Source: CAWAMR01 sp963783095 (GTDB lineage Bacteria > Planctomycetota > Planctomycetia > Gemmatales > Gemmataceae). Taken from it: a stretch of DNA of 64,000 nt. Shown here one piece after another: positions 19,142-28,128 of this stretch (position 1 is the stretch's first letter; each line of letters starts with the position of its first letter). Position numbers and translations under genes: made by a program. The notes beneath the pieces are model-generated. The model was not told where the DNA came from. It saw nothing but the letters and a program-made list of their open reading frames with translations, and did no database searches. The stretch spans positions 310,001 through 374,000 of the forward strand of contig CAWAMR010000016.1 in the NCBI GenBank assembly GCA_963783095.1. The letters are read 5' to 3'.

Positions 19142-20050
19142 GTAGGAAAGCCGGCCTCTGAATACGTGGGCCGAATCGCGAGGCCGCTCATGGTTTCGCA
19201 CAATCAGCGCACTTGAAGCGGGTATCCACCCCACCATTCCACCTTTCAGTTGGATCTGAATCCATTCGCCGCGTTGCGTCAAGATTCGAGCCTCGACTCC
19301 TGCCGGCAATCGATCAAGACGTGTCGGATAATGTTCTCCGTTGCCGGCAAACAGAGGGGTTCCCGGTTCTCCGATGACCAGAGCCGGCACTCGTTGTTCT
19401 TCTCGAATGAGGAATTCGCTATAGAGAGTTGCGACCAACACAAGAATACCAAGTCCCAACAGGAAACCGCCGAGCCTGGCCCAATCCCGACTTCTTTTCA
19501 TCCAGGCCCGCGCCAGCACCAGGCAGGCCACACTATACAAGCCGATCAACCAGGGCCAAAGAGTAGCGAGCGATGCCTCGCGCAAGAGCGGCGATCGTTC
19601 CTGCGGCCTGCACTGTTCGGCGAGTCCGCCATGAACCGGATAGGCCACTTGCTCGCGCGCGTATTGCAGTTCCGTTCGCAGGGTTCGATCGTGCGGGAAC
19701 ACCATCAAACCCTCTCGATAGGCGGCAATGGCATGTCCCAATTCTCCGGCGAGCAGATAGGCGCGCGCCCGGTTTGCGGCAAGAAAATGATTGGAAATGC
19801 CTCGTTGCCATAAGCGCTCGTAGGCAGTTGCAGCGCCGGCAAAATGAGGAATGGCTCGCGCTGAATCTTCGCGGGCATCCAAGCCTGCACGATATTCGCG
19901 GGTAGCCCGATGGAGGATTTCGGCATCGGAGATCGATTCCGAGGATGATTGGGCGCGGATCGGCGATCGGGCCGGCAGCAACAATACCACCAGGGCAAGC
20001 ATCGAGTAGAGCCGATCGGGAGATCGGCGTTCCGGGCGGGCAAGCATCAT
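19136..20050 (-). CDS. BatE-like TPR/SH3 membrane protein
   Basis: About 304 residues from the ATG at 20050, which overlaps the stop of the preceding gene by four bases (ATGA). N-terminal signal/TM (YSMLALVVLLLPARSPIRAQ), then TPR-like helices (AATAYERLWQRGISNHFLAA, RARAYLLAGELGHAIAAYRE), two TM helices around LATLWPWLIGLYSVACLVLA and GGFLLGLGILVLVATLYSEF, and a C-terminal SH3-like domain ending in GEWIQIQLKGGMVGWIPASS. This order matches BatE of the Bacteroides aerotolerance operon. It is last in the minus-strand bat cluster. Confidence 0.75.
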   Translation of the reverse strand: MMLARPERRSPDRLYSMLALVVLLLPARSPIRAQSSSESISDAEILHRATREYRAGLDAREDSARAIPHFAGAATAYERLWQRGISNHFLAANRARAYLLAGELGHAIAAYREGLMVFPHDRTLRTELQYAREQVAYPVHGGLAEQCRPQERSPLLREASLATLWPWLIGLYSVACLVLARAWMKRSRDWARLGGFLLGLGILVLVATLYSEFLIREEQRVPALVIGEPGTPLFAGNGEHYPTRLDRLPAGVEARILTQRGEWIQIQLKGGMVGWIPASSALIVRNHERPRDSAHVFRGRLSYS

Positions 20051-21078
20051 GCCGGATCCTCCAGCATCGCAACCGTATCCGCAGCACGACGGGCCAATTC
20101 CTCGTGGGATGTTTCTGAAGCCGGTGCGAAGCGAAGGGCATCGCATTCAAGAAAAAATGCTTCCACCTCTTGTTGTCGATCTTCGTCAAAGTGGAGGCCG
20201 GATAGATAGGCTCGAATCTCGGCAGGTGTATTCGTCGATCTCGGCAAATCGTAGCGTTCATGCAAATAGTCGAGTACTGCAGCGGCGACTCCCAGAGCAT
20301 CCGCGGCTCGGTTCAACGCAGCCCACGCGTTGCGAGCTGCTCTGCTCCGCATTAGACGAGATAGCCGGGCCGCGTCGGGGTACTTTCGCTTCCAAATCAT
20401 CACCCAGCCGATCACAATCACCGGAGGTAACAGCAACGCAAGCAATTCACCGAGAAGAGACCAATCTCCATTCAGACCGCGTTTAAGAATCGCGTCGCTA
20501 CCATCGGTGGATGCGGCGAATGGAGGCACATTGATAGGAACCGGAGCGGCAGACGGTGGAGTCTTGGGCGGTAGAACCTTGATGGAAATGGTCTCTGTGT
20601 ATAATGGGGGATAAGCGAACTTCAACTCTGTGACCGGAGGGAACCGGCGTTTTGGATCGAAGTAAATAAACCTAAAAGGCGGAATCTGGTCCACATGAGT
20701 CGAGCGAGGGCGAAATCGATACACAAACACTCGTTGACTCGGGGCATTCGGATTCCACACGGGATCGGCTTGCTGATCGTCCACTTGAAAGATGCTCGAA
20801 AAATCTTTCAGGCCGCTGAGTTTGGGTTTCTCGACTTCCGCGGCATTGAGGAGATTCGTGATCTTCAGAGTAAACTTCAGCCAGTCATCGGTGGTCAACG
20901 CAAGAGGAGTGGCAGTTGCTTCGACCTTCACGCCGGTTCCTGCTGCGCCGTAAAAGTCGCTGGCCGGTTTGACTGCTGGGATGCGAACGACATCGGCAGG
21001 GTCGTCCTCATCCTGCGCGTAAAGCGGCGCGGCCAGTAGGCAAATGCCGGCGAGCAGCAGTTTACCAATCTTTTTCAA
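20047..21078 (-). CDS. BatD-like protein
   Basis: 343 residues. Signal peptide MKKIGKLLLAGICLLAAPLY, then an Ig-like beta-rich region (VEATATPLALTTDDWLKFTL, FVYRFRPRSTHVDQIPPFRF) and a single TM helix at ~227-247 (LLGELLALLLPPVIVIGWVM). A cytoplasmic helical tail follows. This is the plan of BatD/oxygen-tolerance proteins, which work with the vWA proteins of the same operon. It starts 4 bp inside the end of the upstream TPR gene and is translationally coupled at both ends. Confidence 0.75.
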   Translation of the reverse strand: MKKIGKLLLAGICLLAAPLYAQDEDDPADVVRIPAVKPASDFYGAAGTGVKVEATATPLALTTDDWLKFTLKITNLLNAAEVEKPKLSGLKDFSSIFQVDDQQADPVWNPNAPSQRVFVYRFRPRSTHVDQIPPFRFIYFDPKRRFPPVTELKFAYPPLYTETISIKVLPPKTPPSAAPVPINVPPFAASTDGSDAILKRGLNGDWSLLGELLALLLPPVIVIGWVMIWKRKYPDAARLSRLMRSRAARNAWAALNRAADALGVAAAVLDYLHERYDLPRSTNTPAEIRAYLSGLHFDEDRQQEVEAFFLECDALRFAPASETSHEELARRAADTVAMLEDPA

Positions 21079-21995
21079 TTCTGCTCCCTGGATTGCTTTC
21101 CGAGGCTTTCGCGCCGGGTGTCTTGTCGTTCCTTCTCAAGACGCTGCTCTGTTTTCCGCAGATACTCCCTGATTGTGTCCGGCGAATAGTTCTCTATCTG
21201 TTTGCTGCTTCCGATGACTGGCATTTGTCCCGGACCAGGCGGCGGCGCTTGGTCGCTCTTTCTCATCTCCCCGGCATCCTTTTTGTCTATCTTGACGGGC
21301 TCACTTTTCTCCCGGCCGGGGTTGTTGTCCATCTTGTTGGGGTCGCGATGGTTCGGATCCATTTTTTCTTCGGTTTGAGGCTCCTTTTTGGGTGATTCAG
21401 GGGGCCGATTCTTTGCTGGTTCGGGTTCCGGTCCATCATTGGGCGTGGGCGGCTCCTTCGCTTTCGATTGTCCGCGTGTTTTACTCCACAATAGTTTGGC
21501 CAATTCAAGATTATGGATTGCATCTTGCCGCAATGCCTCATCCTTTGACGAACTTTCCAGACACATTTCGTAACAGATGATTGCCCTTTTGAGCGTCGGA
21601 AGTTGTGACTCGTCGGGAAAGCTCTTCTCGTCTTTCGGAAGCGCCAGTTGTACGAGGCAATTTGCGAGGTTATACAGCGCCTGTGCCCGGCGTTCCACGG
21701 GAATTCGATCGTCGTCGAGAACGCGCCGATAATGGCTTTCTGCATCATCGAACTTTTTCAAATGATACAGCGCGGTAGCTTTATTGAAGGCGATCAACCC
21801 CGGATCGGTGCCACGCTCCTCGGCCTCCCGGTAAATGCGAACCGCCCCATCGTAGTCCCGACGCAGAAATGCCGCGTTCCCGTCGCGAAGCAATTCGTCA
21901 GGCCCAGCCGCCGGTGCAGCACCCAGTAGCACCACTGCCGATGCGACGAGAAGCGATGTTTCCCAGATGGGCTTACAACAAAATAAGTTCAGCAT
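21075..21995 (-). CDS. BatC-like TPR protein
   Basis: 306 residues: N-terminal signal/TM segment (TSLLVASAVVLLGAAPAAGP), TPR units (AAFLRRDYDGAVRIYREAEE, IAFNKATALYHLKKFDDAES, QALYNLANCLVQLALPKDEK), then a long acidic/basic Pro-rich low-complexity tail (KEPPTPNDGPEPEPAKNRPP and on). BatC proteins have this form and bind the other Bat proteins. Lies between the vWA gene and batD-like gene; its upstream spacer holds an octamer repeat. Confidence 0.7.
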   Translation of the reverse strand: MLNLFCCKPIWETSLLVASAVVLLGAAPAAGPDELLRDGNAAFLRRDYDGAVRIYREAEERGTDPGLIAFNKATALYHLKKFDDAESHYRRVLDDDRIPVERRAQALYNLANCLVQLALPKDEKSFPDESQLPTLKRAIICYEMCLESSSKDEALRQDAIHNLELAKLLWSKTRGQSKAKEPPTPNDGPEPEPAKNRPPESPKKEPQTEEKMDPNHRDPNKMDNNPGREKSEPVKIDKKDAGEMRKSDQAPPPGPGQMPVIGSSKQIENYSPDTIREYLRKTEQRLEKERQDTRRESLGKQSREQN

Positions 21996-22018
21996 AGATC
22001 CGCCCGTTCACAATGTAT

Positions 22019-22047
22019 TAACTGAACACTGAACACTGAACACTGAC
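22019..22047. repeat. ACTGAACA tandem octamer
   Basis: Three and a half units of ACTGAACA between the vWA gene and the BatC-like gene. The same sequence is found, as an inverted pair, in the tRNA array at 10388-10478. Confidence 0.85.
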
Positions 22048-22052
22048 GAAAG

Positions 22053-23102
22053 TCATTGCTCCAACCACCACGCTGCCAGTAATAAGACGATTCCCGGAAT
22101 CAGGAACCACAGATACTGTTCCTTGGGTTGAATGAGCGCATCGTCCGACAATTCCCGGCTCGGGCGGGATTCGATTCGAGCACGGAAAAAATCACCGAGT
22201 TTTGGCATCTCACGATACCAGGTACGGTACTCGCCGTTTGTCATTTTCGCAATTTCTTTGAGGGGATCCTCCTGAAGTTGAGGGAACACTCGTTCGTCTC
22301 CTCGAACGGTAGGTATGTCGATCCCGATCGTGTTGTTGGGATCGCCAACTCCGACCACATGGACCGGAATTCTTGAATCCCTGGCCGCGTCGATACCGCT
22401 CTGAATTTCTCGATTGCGGTCGGGTGTGGGTGCGGGATCATCTCCATCGCTGATTAACAGCAGATCTTGATACCCTGGAAATCGCTCGTCGTGCAGATGA
22501 ATCCCCTCCGTGATGCCCGCTCCGATTCGCGTTCCGGATGGGAAGGATTCACCTTCCACCGGCTGAAGTTCCAGCGGCGGCGCGAGCGGCGAGAATTCAT
22601 CCAGCCGCATCAAGAAATGGTCGTAGTCGGCAGTGAGCGGGCAGACGGGCCAGGGTTTTGCAGCGAACACGACCAACCCGAGCCGATGTCCACCCTTTTG
22701 ACGGATGTAATCGACCAGATCGTGGATACCGGCCTGGGCAGCCTGCCAGCGCTCGGGCTGGGCAGCATCATTCATGTCGGGAGTCAACATACTTCTGCTC
22801 AGATCGAGGACGATCACCAAATCGCGACCATAGATGATGCTTGAATCGCCTTTGCCCCAGCGTGGTCCGGCCAGACAGATGAGCAGCAGCAGTGTTGCTC
22901 CCAGGAAACAGACTCGCCCCCTTCCCCGACGGCGACGATTGACAGTAGTCAGGTGTGTAATGGCTTCCGACAATCCAAACCGTGCAAGAGCTGTGCGACG
23001 GGAACGGCCACCAAAGTAGACGAGAAGAACCAACAACGGCAGAATTGCCAGAGACACCAATACCATCGGACGAGCGAACGGCAATGAGAACCCGGCAATC
23101 AC
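22053..23102 (-). CDS. BatA/BatB-like von Willebrand factor A membrane protein
   Basis: 349 residues. Two N-terminal TM helices (MVLVSLAILPLLVLLVYFGG and VCFLGATLLLLICLAGP), a vWA domain whose metal-ion site reads VIVLDLSRSM (DxSxS) near residue 97, TADYDHFL and ISDGDDPAP later in the domain, and a C-terminal TM helix (YLWFLIPGIVLLLAAWWL). First gene of the bat cluster on the minus strand. Such proteins form membrane complexes linked to oxidative-stress tolerance and are often downstream of a MoxR ATPase, which is not seen here. Confidence 0.8.
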   Translation of the reverse strand: MIAGFSLPFARPMVLVSLAILPLLVLLVYFGGRSRRTALARFGLSEAITHLTTVNRRRRGRGRVCFLGATLLLLICLAGPRWGKGDSSIIYGRDLVIVLDLSRSMLTPDMNDAAQPERWQAAQAGIHDLVDYIRQKGGHRLGLVVFAAKPWPVCPLTADYDHFLMRLDEFSPLAPPLELQPVEGESFPSGTRIGAGITEGIHLHDERFPGYQDLLLISDGDDPAPTPDRNREIQSGIDAARDSRIPVHVVGVGDPNNTIGIDIPTVRGDERVFPQLQEDPLKEIAKMTNGEYRTWYREMPKLGDFFRARIESRPSRELSDDALIQPKEQYLWFLIPGIVLLLAAWWLEQ

Positions 23103-23425
23103 AGCTTTCGTCCTCGTTTGAAGGTGACTGACTGGGTGACAAGGTCACCTTGTCATCTTAACTATCCTATTCCGCAAAATCGCAACCGCTCATATTCTCG
23201 CCTTTTGGAATTCAAGAAAGTCACTTCCACGATTCGCGTCAATCGGTTATGCTCCTCTTTCCAAAGAACGGTCACACCCCTATGATAGCTTGCCTGCCTT
23301 TTCTCGATTGGACGAATTGAGCTTCGATCCAACGAGTCCGCACCGGGAACTTCCCCGAATTGAAGGTTTTTGCCCGACCTTCTCTCTATCTCCCCATTTG
23401 CCTAATTATTGAGGAGCGTTTGGAT
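23103..23425. other. Intergenic region with divergent promoters expected
   Basis: Separates the minus-strand bat cluster from the + strand STAS gene. GGTGACTGACTGGGTGACAA/TTGTCA-type short repeats are seen next to the vWA start. No gene supported. Confidence 0.4.
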
Positions 23426-23833
23426 ATGGTTGTGAAAGCTCGAAGAACTTTATGGGAACAGAAATCGCGCGGGCCAGCTACCGTTATCCATTTGCATTTG
23501 CGGCGCTGGCATCACGATCCGCTTGCGGAAATTCCTATCGAGGCAGAGGAACAGGTTGACACGACGACCGAAGAGATCTTGCGATCGATCGACCGCTCTG
23601 AGCCTTTGCTCATTCTCAATTTTCAGCGAGTATCGGAATTTACGGGCTCCGCTCTCACACCCATTTTGAAGTTGGCGATGGCTATCAAGCAGCGCAGCGG
23701 TGTTTTGGCCGTATGCCATGTGCCAAAGAAAATTCGGGATACCATCGCAACCACAAGGTTGGACGAGCTGGTGAAAGTTTTCGACACAGAAACGGAGGCC
23801 GTGGAAGCGATCTTACTTCCCGGTAATCAATGA
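23426..23833 (+). CDS. STAS-domain protein (anti-sigma factor antagonist type)
   Basis: The ATG at 23426 has GAGGAG upstream, preferred over an earlier ATG at 23360. 135 residues: after a variable strand pair comes LRSIDRSEPLLILNFQRVSE FTGSALTPIL, the strand-loop-helix with the STAS regulatory loop. Position of the phosphorylatable serine would be the S/T in TGSALT. Then LAVCHVPKKIRDTIATTRLD and a final helix ETEAVEAIL, as in SpoIIAA-like proteins. Probably part of a partner-switching regulatory circuit; its kinase is not nearby. Confidence 0.7.
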   Translation: MVVKARRTLWEQKSRGPATVIHLHLRRWHHDPLAEIPIEAEEQVDTTTEEILRSIDRSEPLLILNFQRVSEFTGSALTPILKLAMAIKQRSGVLAVCHVPKKIRDTIATTRLDELVKVFDTETEAVEAILLPGNQ

Positions 23834-24015
23834 GTTCGTTTCGCCATTCTTGAAAGAATCCGAAAAATCGGGAACATGGAAATTTTTCCGATGCGGACAA
23901 TCGGCTAACTATCTCCCTATAATCACCCCATCCGGCGGATGGCCCTACCGCTGCCGTGGGGGGATTTCCTCCGGCATCTTGCTGAGGAGGCGGAGCCAGT
24001 TACCCGGTGGCAACC

Positions 24016-25036
24016 ATGACCATTGACAAGATCCCGTCTCTTCGCCCTCGATGCCGACGCCTGATGGGCGTGAAAGTCGTCGGCACGGGCAGCTACGTCC
24101 CCGATGCAGTTATCAGCAACGACCACTTGCACGCCAGGCTGGGTTTCGATTCGGATTGGATTGTCAAACGCACCGGAATTCTCGAACGCCGCCACGCACT
24201 TCCCCATCAAGCTACCAGCGATTTGTGTATCGAAGCTGCCTACCGATGTTTTGCATCGGCCAAGGTTCGCCCCAAGGATGTCGATTTGCTGGTATTGGGC
24301 ACTTTTACACCGGATATGGCCTTCCCCTCAACCGCCTGCATCGTTCAGGATCGGCTTCAACTGAACTGCCCTGCGATGGAAATTGAAGCGGCTTGCGCGG
24401 GGTTTATGTATGCGTTGGTCACGGGAGCTGCCTACATTGTTTCCGGCGCGAGCGATCTGGCGCTGATTATCGGCGGCGATTGCAATTCCCGAGTTCTGAA
24501 TCCCGACGACATCAAGACCTATCCGCTGTTCGGCGATGGGGCCGGCGCGGTGTTGTTGACGCGAGGCCGACCCGATCAGGGCATTCTCAGTTACAACATG
24601 GGTTCGGACGGCTCCGGCGGCCGCTTCTGTGTCGTCCTTCGGGGGAAGCAGAAATCCCCCAACCGCACAGCATCTGCAAGAAGGGTTGCAGTACATGTAC
24701 ATGGATGGGCGAGCTGTCTTCCGCTGGGCAGTAGACATCCTGTGCGACACCATTCAGGATGTCCTGAAAGATGCCCATTTCACCCCGGAAGATGTGGACG
24801 TTTACATTCCCCATCAAGCAAACATTCGAATCATCAATGCTGCGATCGACGTGCTGAAGATTCCACGAGCAAAGGTATTCAATAACCTGGAGAAATACGG
24901 GAACACATCGGCCGGGTCGATTCCGATCGCAGTGGATGAAGCCATCGCCGAGGGCCGACTCAAATCGGGCGATCTTGCGATTCTGAGCGGCTTCGGCGCG
25001 GGATTGTCGTGGGGAACCGCCGTGATGAGGTGGTGA
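24016..25036 (+). CDS. fabH: 3-oxoacyl-[acyl-carrier-protein] synthase III, one frameshift
   Basis: The condensing-enzyme body is clear: VKVVGTGSYVPDAVISNDHL, WIVKRTGILERRHA, the catalytic cysteine in EAACAGFMYAL, and GDGAGAVLLTRG. After an indel near 24640 it goes on in a second frame with DVDVYIPHQANIRIINAAID (catalytic His) and KYGNTSAGSIPIAVDEA (catalytic Asn), ending FGAGLSWGTAVMRW. Rebuilt length about 340 residues, normal for FabH. Starts fatty-acid synthesis by condensing acetyl-CoA with malonyl-ACP. Start uncertain between 24007, 24016 and 24064. Confidence 0.88.
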
Positions 25037-25066
25037 TAATTTGTCTGGCCCGGCCCTATCGGAATT

Positions 25067-25573
25067 TCACTGTCGAATCGCGCCGGCTGTTGCTTGCTCA
25101 TCGAGATTGGCAGAACACCGAAACCCTGGTGGCCATTCGGGGCCGTTGAGCCCGCTCTTCTTGATGACCACCTCAGGTGCGGACAAGCTGATACTACTAC
25201 ACCCAAAGCCAAGAGCAACCCAACGATGCTTGTCTTTTACTTGCCAGCAGACCCATCGGATTTCGCCACGAAAGTAGCCCGCTTCATTCTCCGGTAACTC
25301 TTCAATGTTCCTGGGCCAACCGATGGGCGTAAACTCTTTTCCTTCTATATAACCCACAACGTATTTTGGATCGCGCCGAATGACCGTGTCGTCTTCTCGA
25401 CTCTCAAAATCTGGAGTGAAGTACTGGCCCGCAAATGCTTTGTTCAGATCGTACTCGTGCATGCCAAGTTTGATCCTGTCGAATGAATCCGGCGATCCCA
25501 AATTCACGCACCCGACGCAGCACATGAATGCCACGAGAACGATCATGGTGCGAATGGATGACTTGGTTTCCAC
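25067..25573 (-). CDS. Putative lipoprotein, hypothetical
   Basis: A hydrophobic leader, MIVLVAFMCCVGC (from 25546), looks like a lipoprotein signal with a lipobox ending in the cysteine. A GTG at 25573 would add a few basic residues (VETKSSIRT) and gives a better n-region. The mature part has RIKLGMHEYDLNKAFAG and IRWVCWQVKDKHRWVALGFG. Function unknown. It lies next to the left end of an insertion sequence, which is upstream of it. Confidence 0.5.
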   Translation of the reverse strand: METKSSIRTMIVLVAFMCCVGCVNLGSPDSFDRIKLGMHEYDLNKAFAGQYFTPDFESREDDTVIRRDPKYVVGYIEGKEFTPIGWPRNIEELPENEAGYFRGEIRWVCWQVKDKHRWVALGFGCSSISLSAPEVVIKKSGLNGPEWPPGFRCSANLDEQATAGAIRQ

Positions 25574-25638
25574 TCGATCTCCAGCGTTTGGATAGAAACG
25601 TAGTGCGCCGACAATGTGAAGTATTGCGTCGAGGAAGG

Positions 25639-27185
25639 GGTGTGGCAAAATTTCCTGGCATACCTAACCCTTTGAGGGCAAATGACTTTCCCAGTAGACC
25701 TTCCATTGGTCACTCTGTGAAAGCGATTCGATCCCCATGATGGCCTCGGCGTTCGGCGGATCCCAGCGCATTCCTGGGCCTTTCACACGTTCCGTAAGTG
25801 TTCTGCAGGTCGCTTCCGTTGGGCCGCTGCCAATCTGCCACCCCTTGGCGATGAATTCGGGATAGCGGATCATGTCCGACCGCTCGCTCACGTAAAAGAG
25901 CAACTCGTCGGCGTGCGCACGCTGGCCTCGTTTGAGGCCGACGCGCCATTGTAGGAGCGACTCCCAAGCAGGCTTGTAGCCTTCGTGCTTGAACAAATGG
26001 AGCAGGTCCACCGCCCATTTCTTTCCCGTTTCGTCCCCATCACCGTAGATTTCCCGCCGCGTTTTGTGAACGCGCTCGCTCAGGTGATAGAAATCCAGAC
26101 CCAGCGCATCCAGATTCAGATTCTGTCGCTCGACTTGATTGCGGATCCACGGCGCGCCGTCGACATTGCCGATCTTCTCGTCCGCTTCATCCAAATGAAT
26201 GCGGTCTGCTTCTCGACGCATCAGGCGTCCCGCTACTTGGTGGTCGCCTTTGGTCCCCGACACCAAGCGATGGTCTTGCGTTTCGTCGTAGAAGGCTACG
26301 ATCTTGAATTCCTTGTATTTCTGGTCCGTGCCGACTTTTCGAGGCGGCAGAGGCTTTGCCTTCTTGCCGCGACGCCGACGCTTTGCCTTGGTCTTCTCAC
26401 GCCGTTTCTTTTTCTCGACGTCCGTCACCTGGGGCACCATCACCCCATCGCTGCCGAAGTAAACCCGCGTACCGGCCGCTTCCGTTTTGCAATCGCTGGC
26501 CGACCAATTGACGGGTAACTTTCCCTCCTTCTGCGCTCGCGCGATCTGCGCCCCTCCGTCTCCACTAGGCACCGGAATGATTCGCCGCTGATCTGCACTT
26601 GAGCCGTACGACCCAAGTTGTCGGCTGACTTGTCGAAGCTCCTGCCATCACGGTTGAGCCGACAGGCCATCTCGCGCACGCCCAGGCTGATGGTCGCTTC
26701 GACCGCATCGACCCAAGCGTCCAGCGGTGTCGTTGTGCCTTCGTCCGGCGAATGCCAGCGCCGCCGCCACAGTCGGATGCGGCCGTTGATCGTCAGAATG
26801 CTGTACTCCTGCCGTCCTTTATTTCGCTTGCTCTTTCCGGTCTTCGCATCCTGCGGAGGGGGGAAAAGCGGCTTCCGCCGCATCGATCCGCATCTGGGCT
26901 GCTCGCTCGAATGCCTCACATCTCAGCTTTGCGAACAGGTCGCGAACTTGCTCCTCACTTCCCGAAATGATGTGGCCTCGCGTCGCGTCGTTGACTGCAT
27001 CCGCCACCTTTCCAAGGATTTCTTCGACCCGTTGTCGCATTGATTCAATGTACGCTTCGCGGGAAAACTTCGGTTCTGGCTGCATGATAGGATCCTGGTC
27101 ATGGTGCTCAATTCCTTCCGCTCAACACACCTTTTACCTATCTTGACCAAACTACTCAAAATGCGCAGGAAATTTTGCCACACCC
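25639..27185 (-). mobile_element. ISKra4-like insertion sequence
   Basis: The ends carry 19-bp terminal inverted repeats: GGGTGTGGCAAAATTTCCT at 25639-25657 and its exact reverse complement at 27167-27185. Between them sits one transposase reading frame on the minus strand. Size about 1547 bp. No clear target-site duplication was found when the flanks were compared by eye. Confidence 0.85.
25664..27085 (-). pseudogene. ISKra4-family transposase, frameshifted
   Basis: Three frames follow one another: 27085-26819 (N-terminal helical part, EAYIESMRQRVEEILGKVAD), 26919-26440 (YSILTINGRIRLWRRRWHSP, ATISLGVREMACRLNRDGRS) and 26572-25664. The last holds the catalytic core: VYFGSDGVMVPQV with the first Asp, FKIVAFYDETQDHRLVSGTK, LGLDFYHLSERVHKTRREIY with the second acidic site, and WQIGSGPTEATCRTLTERVK GPGMRW near the C-terminus with the final Glu, as in ISKra4 transposases. 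At least two indels, so the copy is inactive unless they are sequence errors. Confidence 0.8.
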
Positions 27186-27247
27186 TTGAGCGCTTGGTTC
27201 GAATTTTTCTTTTGCTTTTATGCGAGCATCACCGGCGTTGTACCTGA

Positions 27248-27817
27248 TCACTCGTTATACCAATAGTCATTTAGAATGCTTTGCCTCATTGATCTGGCAC
27301 GAAGTCCTTCGACCAGGGCAGGGGACAAGGGTGCATTCAACGAGTTTAGGTCATCTAGTTGCCGTTTGACCTCATTCTGCATCAATTCGTGATTGTCAAC
27401 TATGCAGTCGTTCTCTGGAGTTACTGCTAACCCAAGAAGTTCGTATATGAACGCATCCAGATCATTTAGATTATTATCGGCAGATCCATGACAGTGATTA
27501 GGTTGATCCTTCTCGACGATCGCCGCCAACCCGAAAAAACTGTTAGCAACATAGAAGGCCGCGGTATCCTCATCCTTGAGAGGATCTGCGTCAATCACAG
27601 CACTTTCACATTGCTCTGCCAGCCTTGGTCTTTCCGCCTTGCCCAAGAGCCAGTTCCAGATGGCATCAAGACTGCTCCTCAGAACGGCCTGCCTTTCCCA
27701 CGCCTTACCTTCTGAAGCACGATTATAAACTGGCCATTGACGTTCGGCACACGCTGCGGCAAAGGTGAAGCAGTGTAGCGGACTAACTTTTCGTAGAACG
27801 TCCTTTACCTTTTTCAT
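27248..27817 (-). CDS. DUF416-like protein
   Basis: About 189 residues from ATG 27817. The start LSPLHCFTFAAACAERQWPV is close to the DUF416 (YjaG-like) pattern of SPxxRLAFAAACAERLLPxY. All-helical, no signal peptide or TM. Possible partner VANSFFGLAAIVEKDQ and DAFIYELLGLAV segments also fit a helical protein. Function of the family is unknown. Stands alone next to the right end of the insertion sequence. Confidence 0.65.
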   Translation of the reverse strand: MKKVKDVLRKVSPLHCFTFAAACAERQWPVYNRASEGKAWERQAVLRSSLDAIWNWLLGKAERPRLAEQCESAVIDADPLKDEDTAAFYVANSFFGLAAIVEKDQPNHCHGSADNNLNDLDAFIYELLGLAVTPENDCIVDNHELMQNEVKRQLDDLNSLNAPLSPALVEGLRARSMRQSILNDYWYNE

Positions 27818-28128
27818 ATGAATCAACACCGGTCGTGCAGACACTCCCTACTCCTCGCTCACGCTCTTCCGCCGAACATATTGGTTAACCGATCAATTCA
27901 GTATAATCCCCAACGCAGCACTCCGGCAGCCACAGAGATTATCGCGACGAGGGAACCCGCTGTCAATCAGCGGTCTTGCAATCCAGATACACTCCGTTAT
28001 TGGGATCCAACCGCCGCAGCATTCTTCATCAAATTTTCGCTGGACACAGCGCCCGGCACCCGGACAATGAAGCGTCAGTTGCGTTGGATTCGAACGGATC
28101 GCGTCCTTTTTCACCTCTGGAGTCACCC

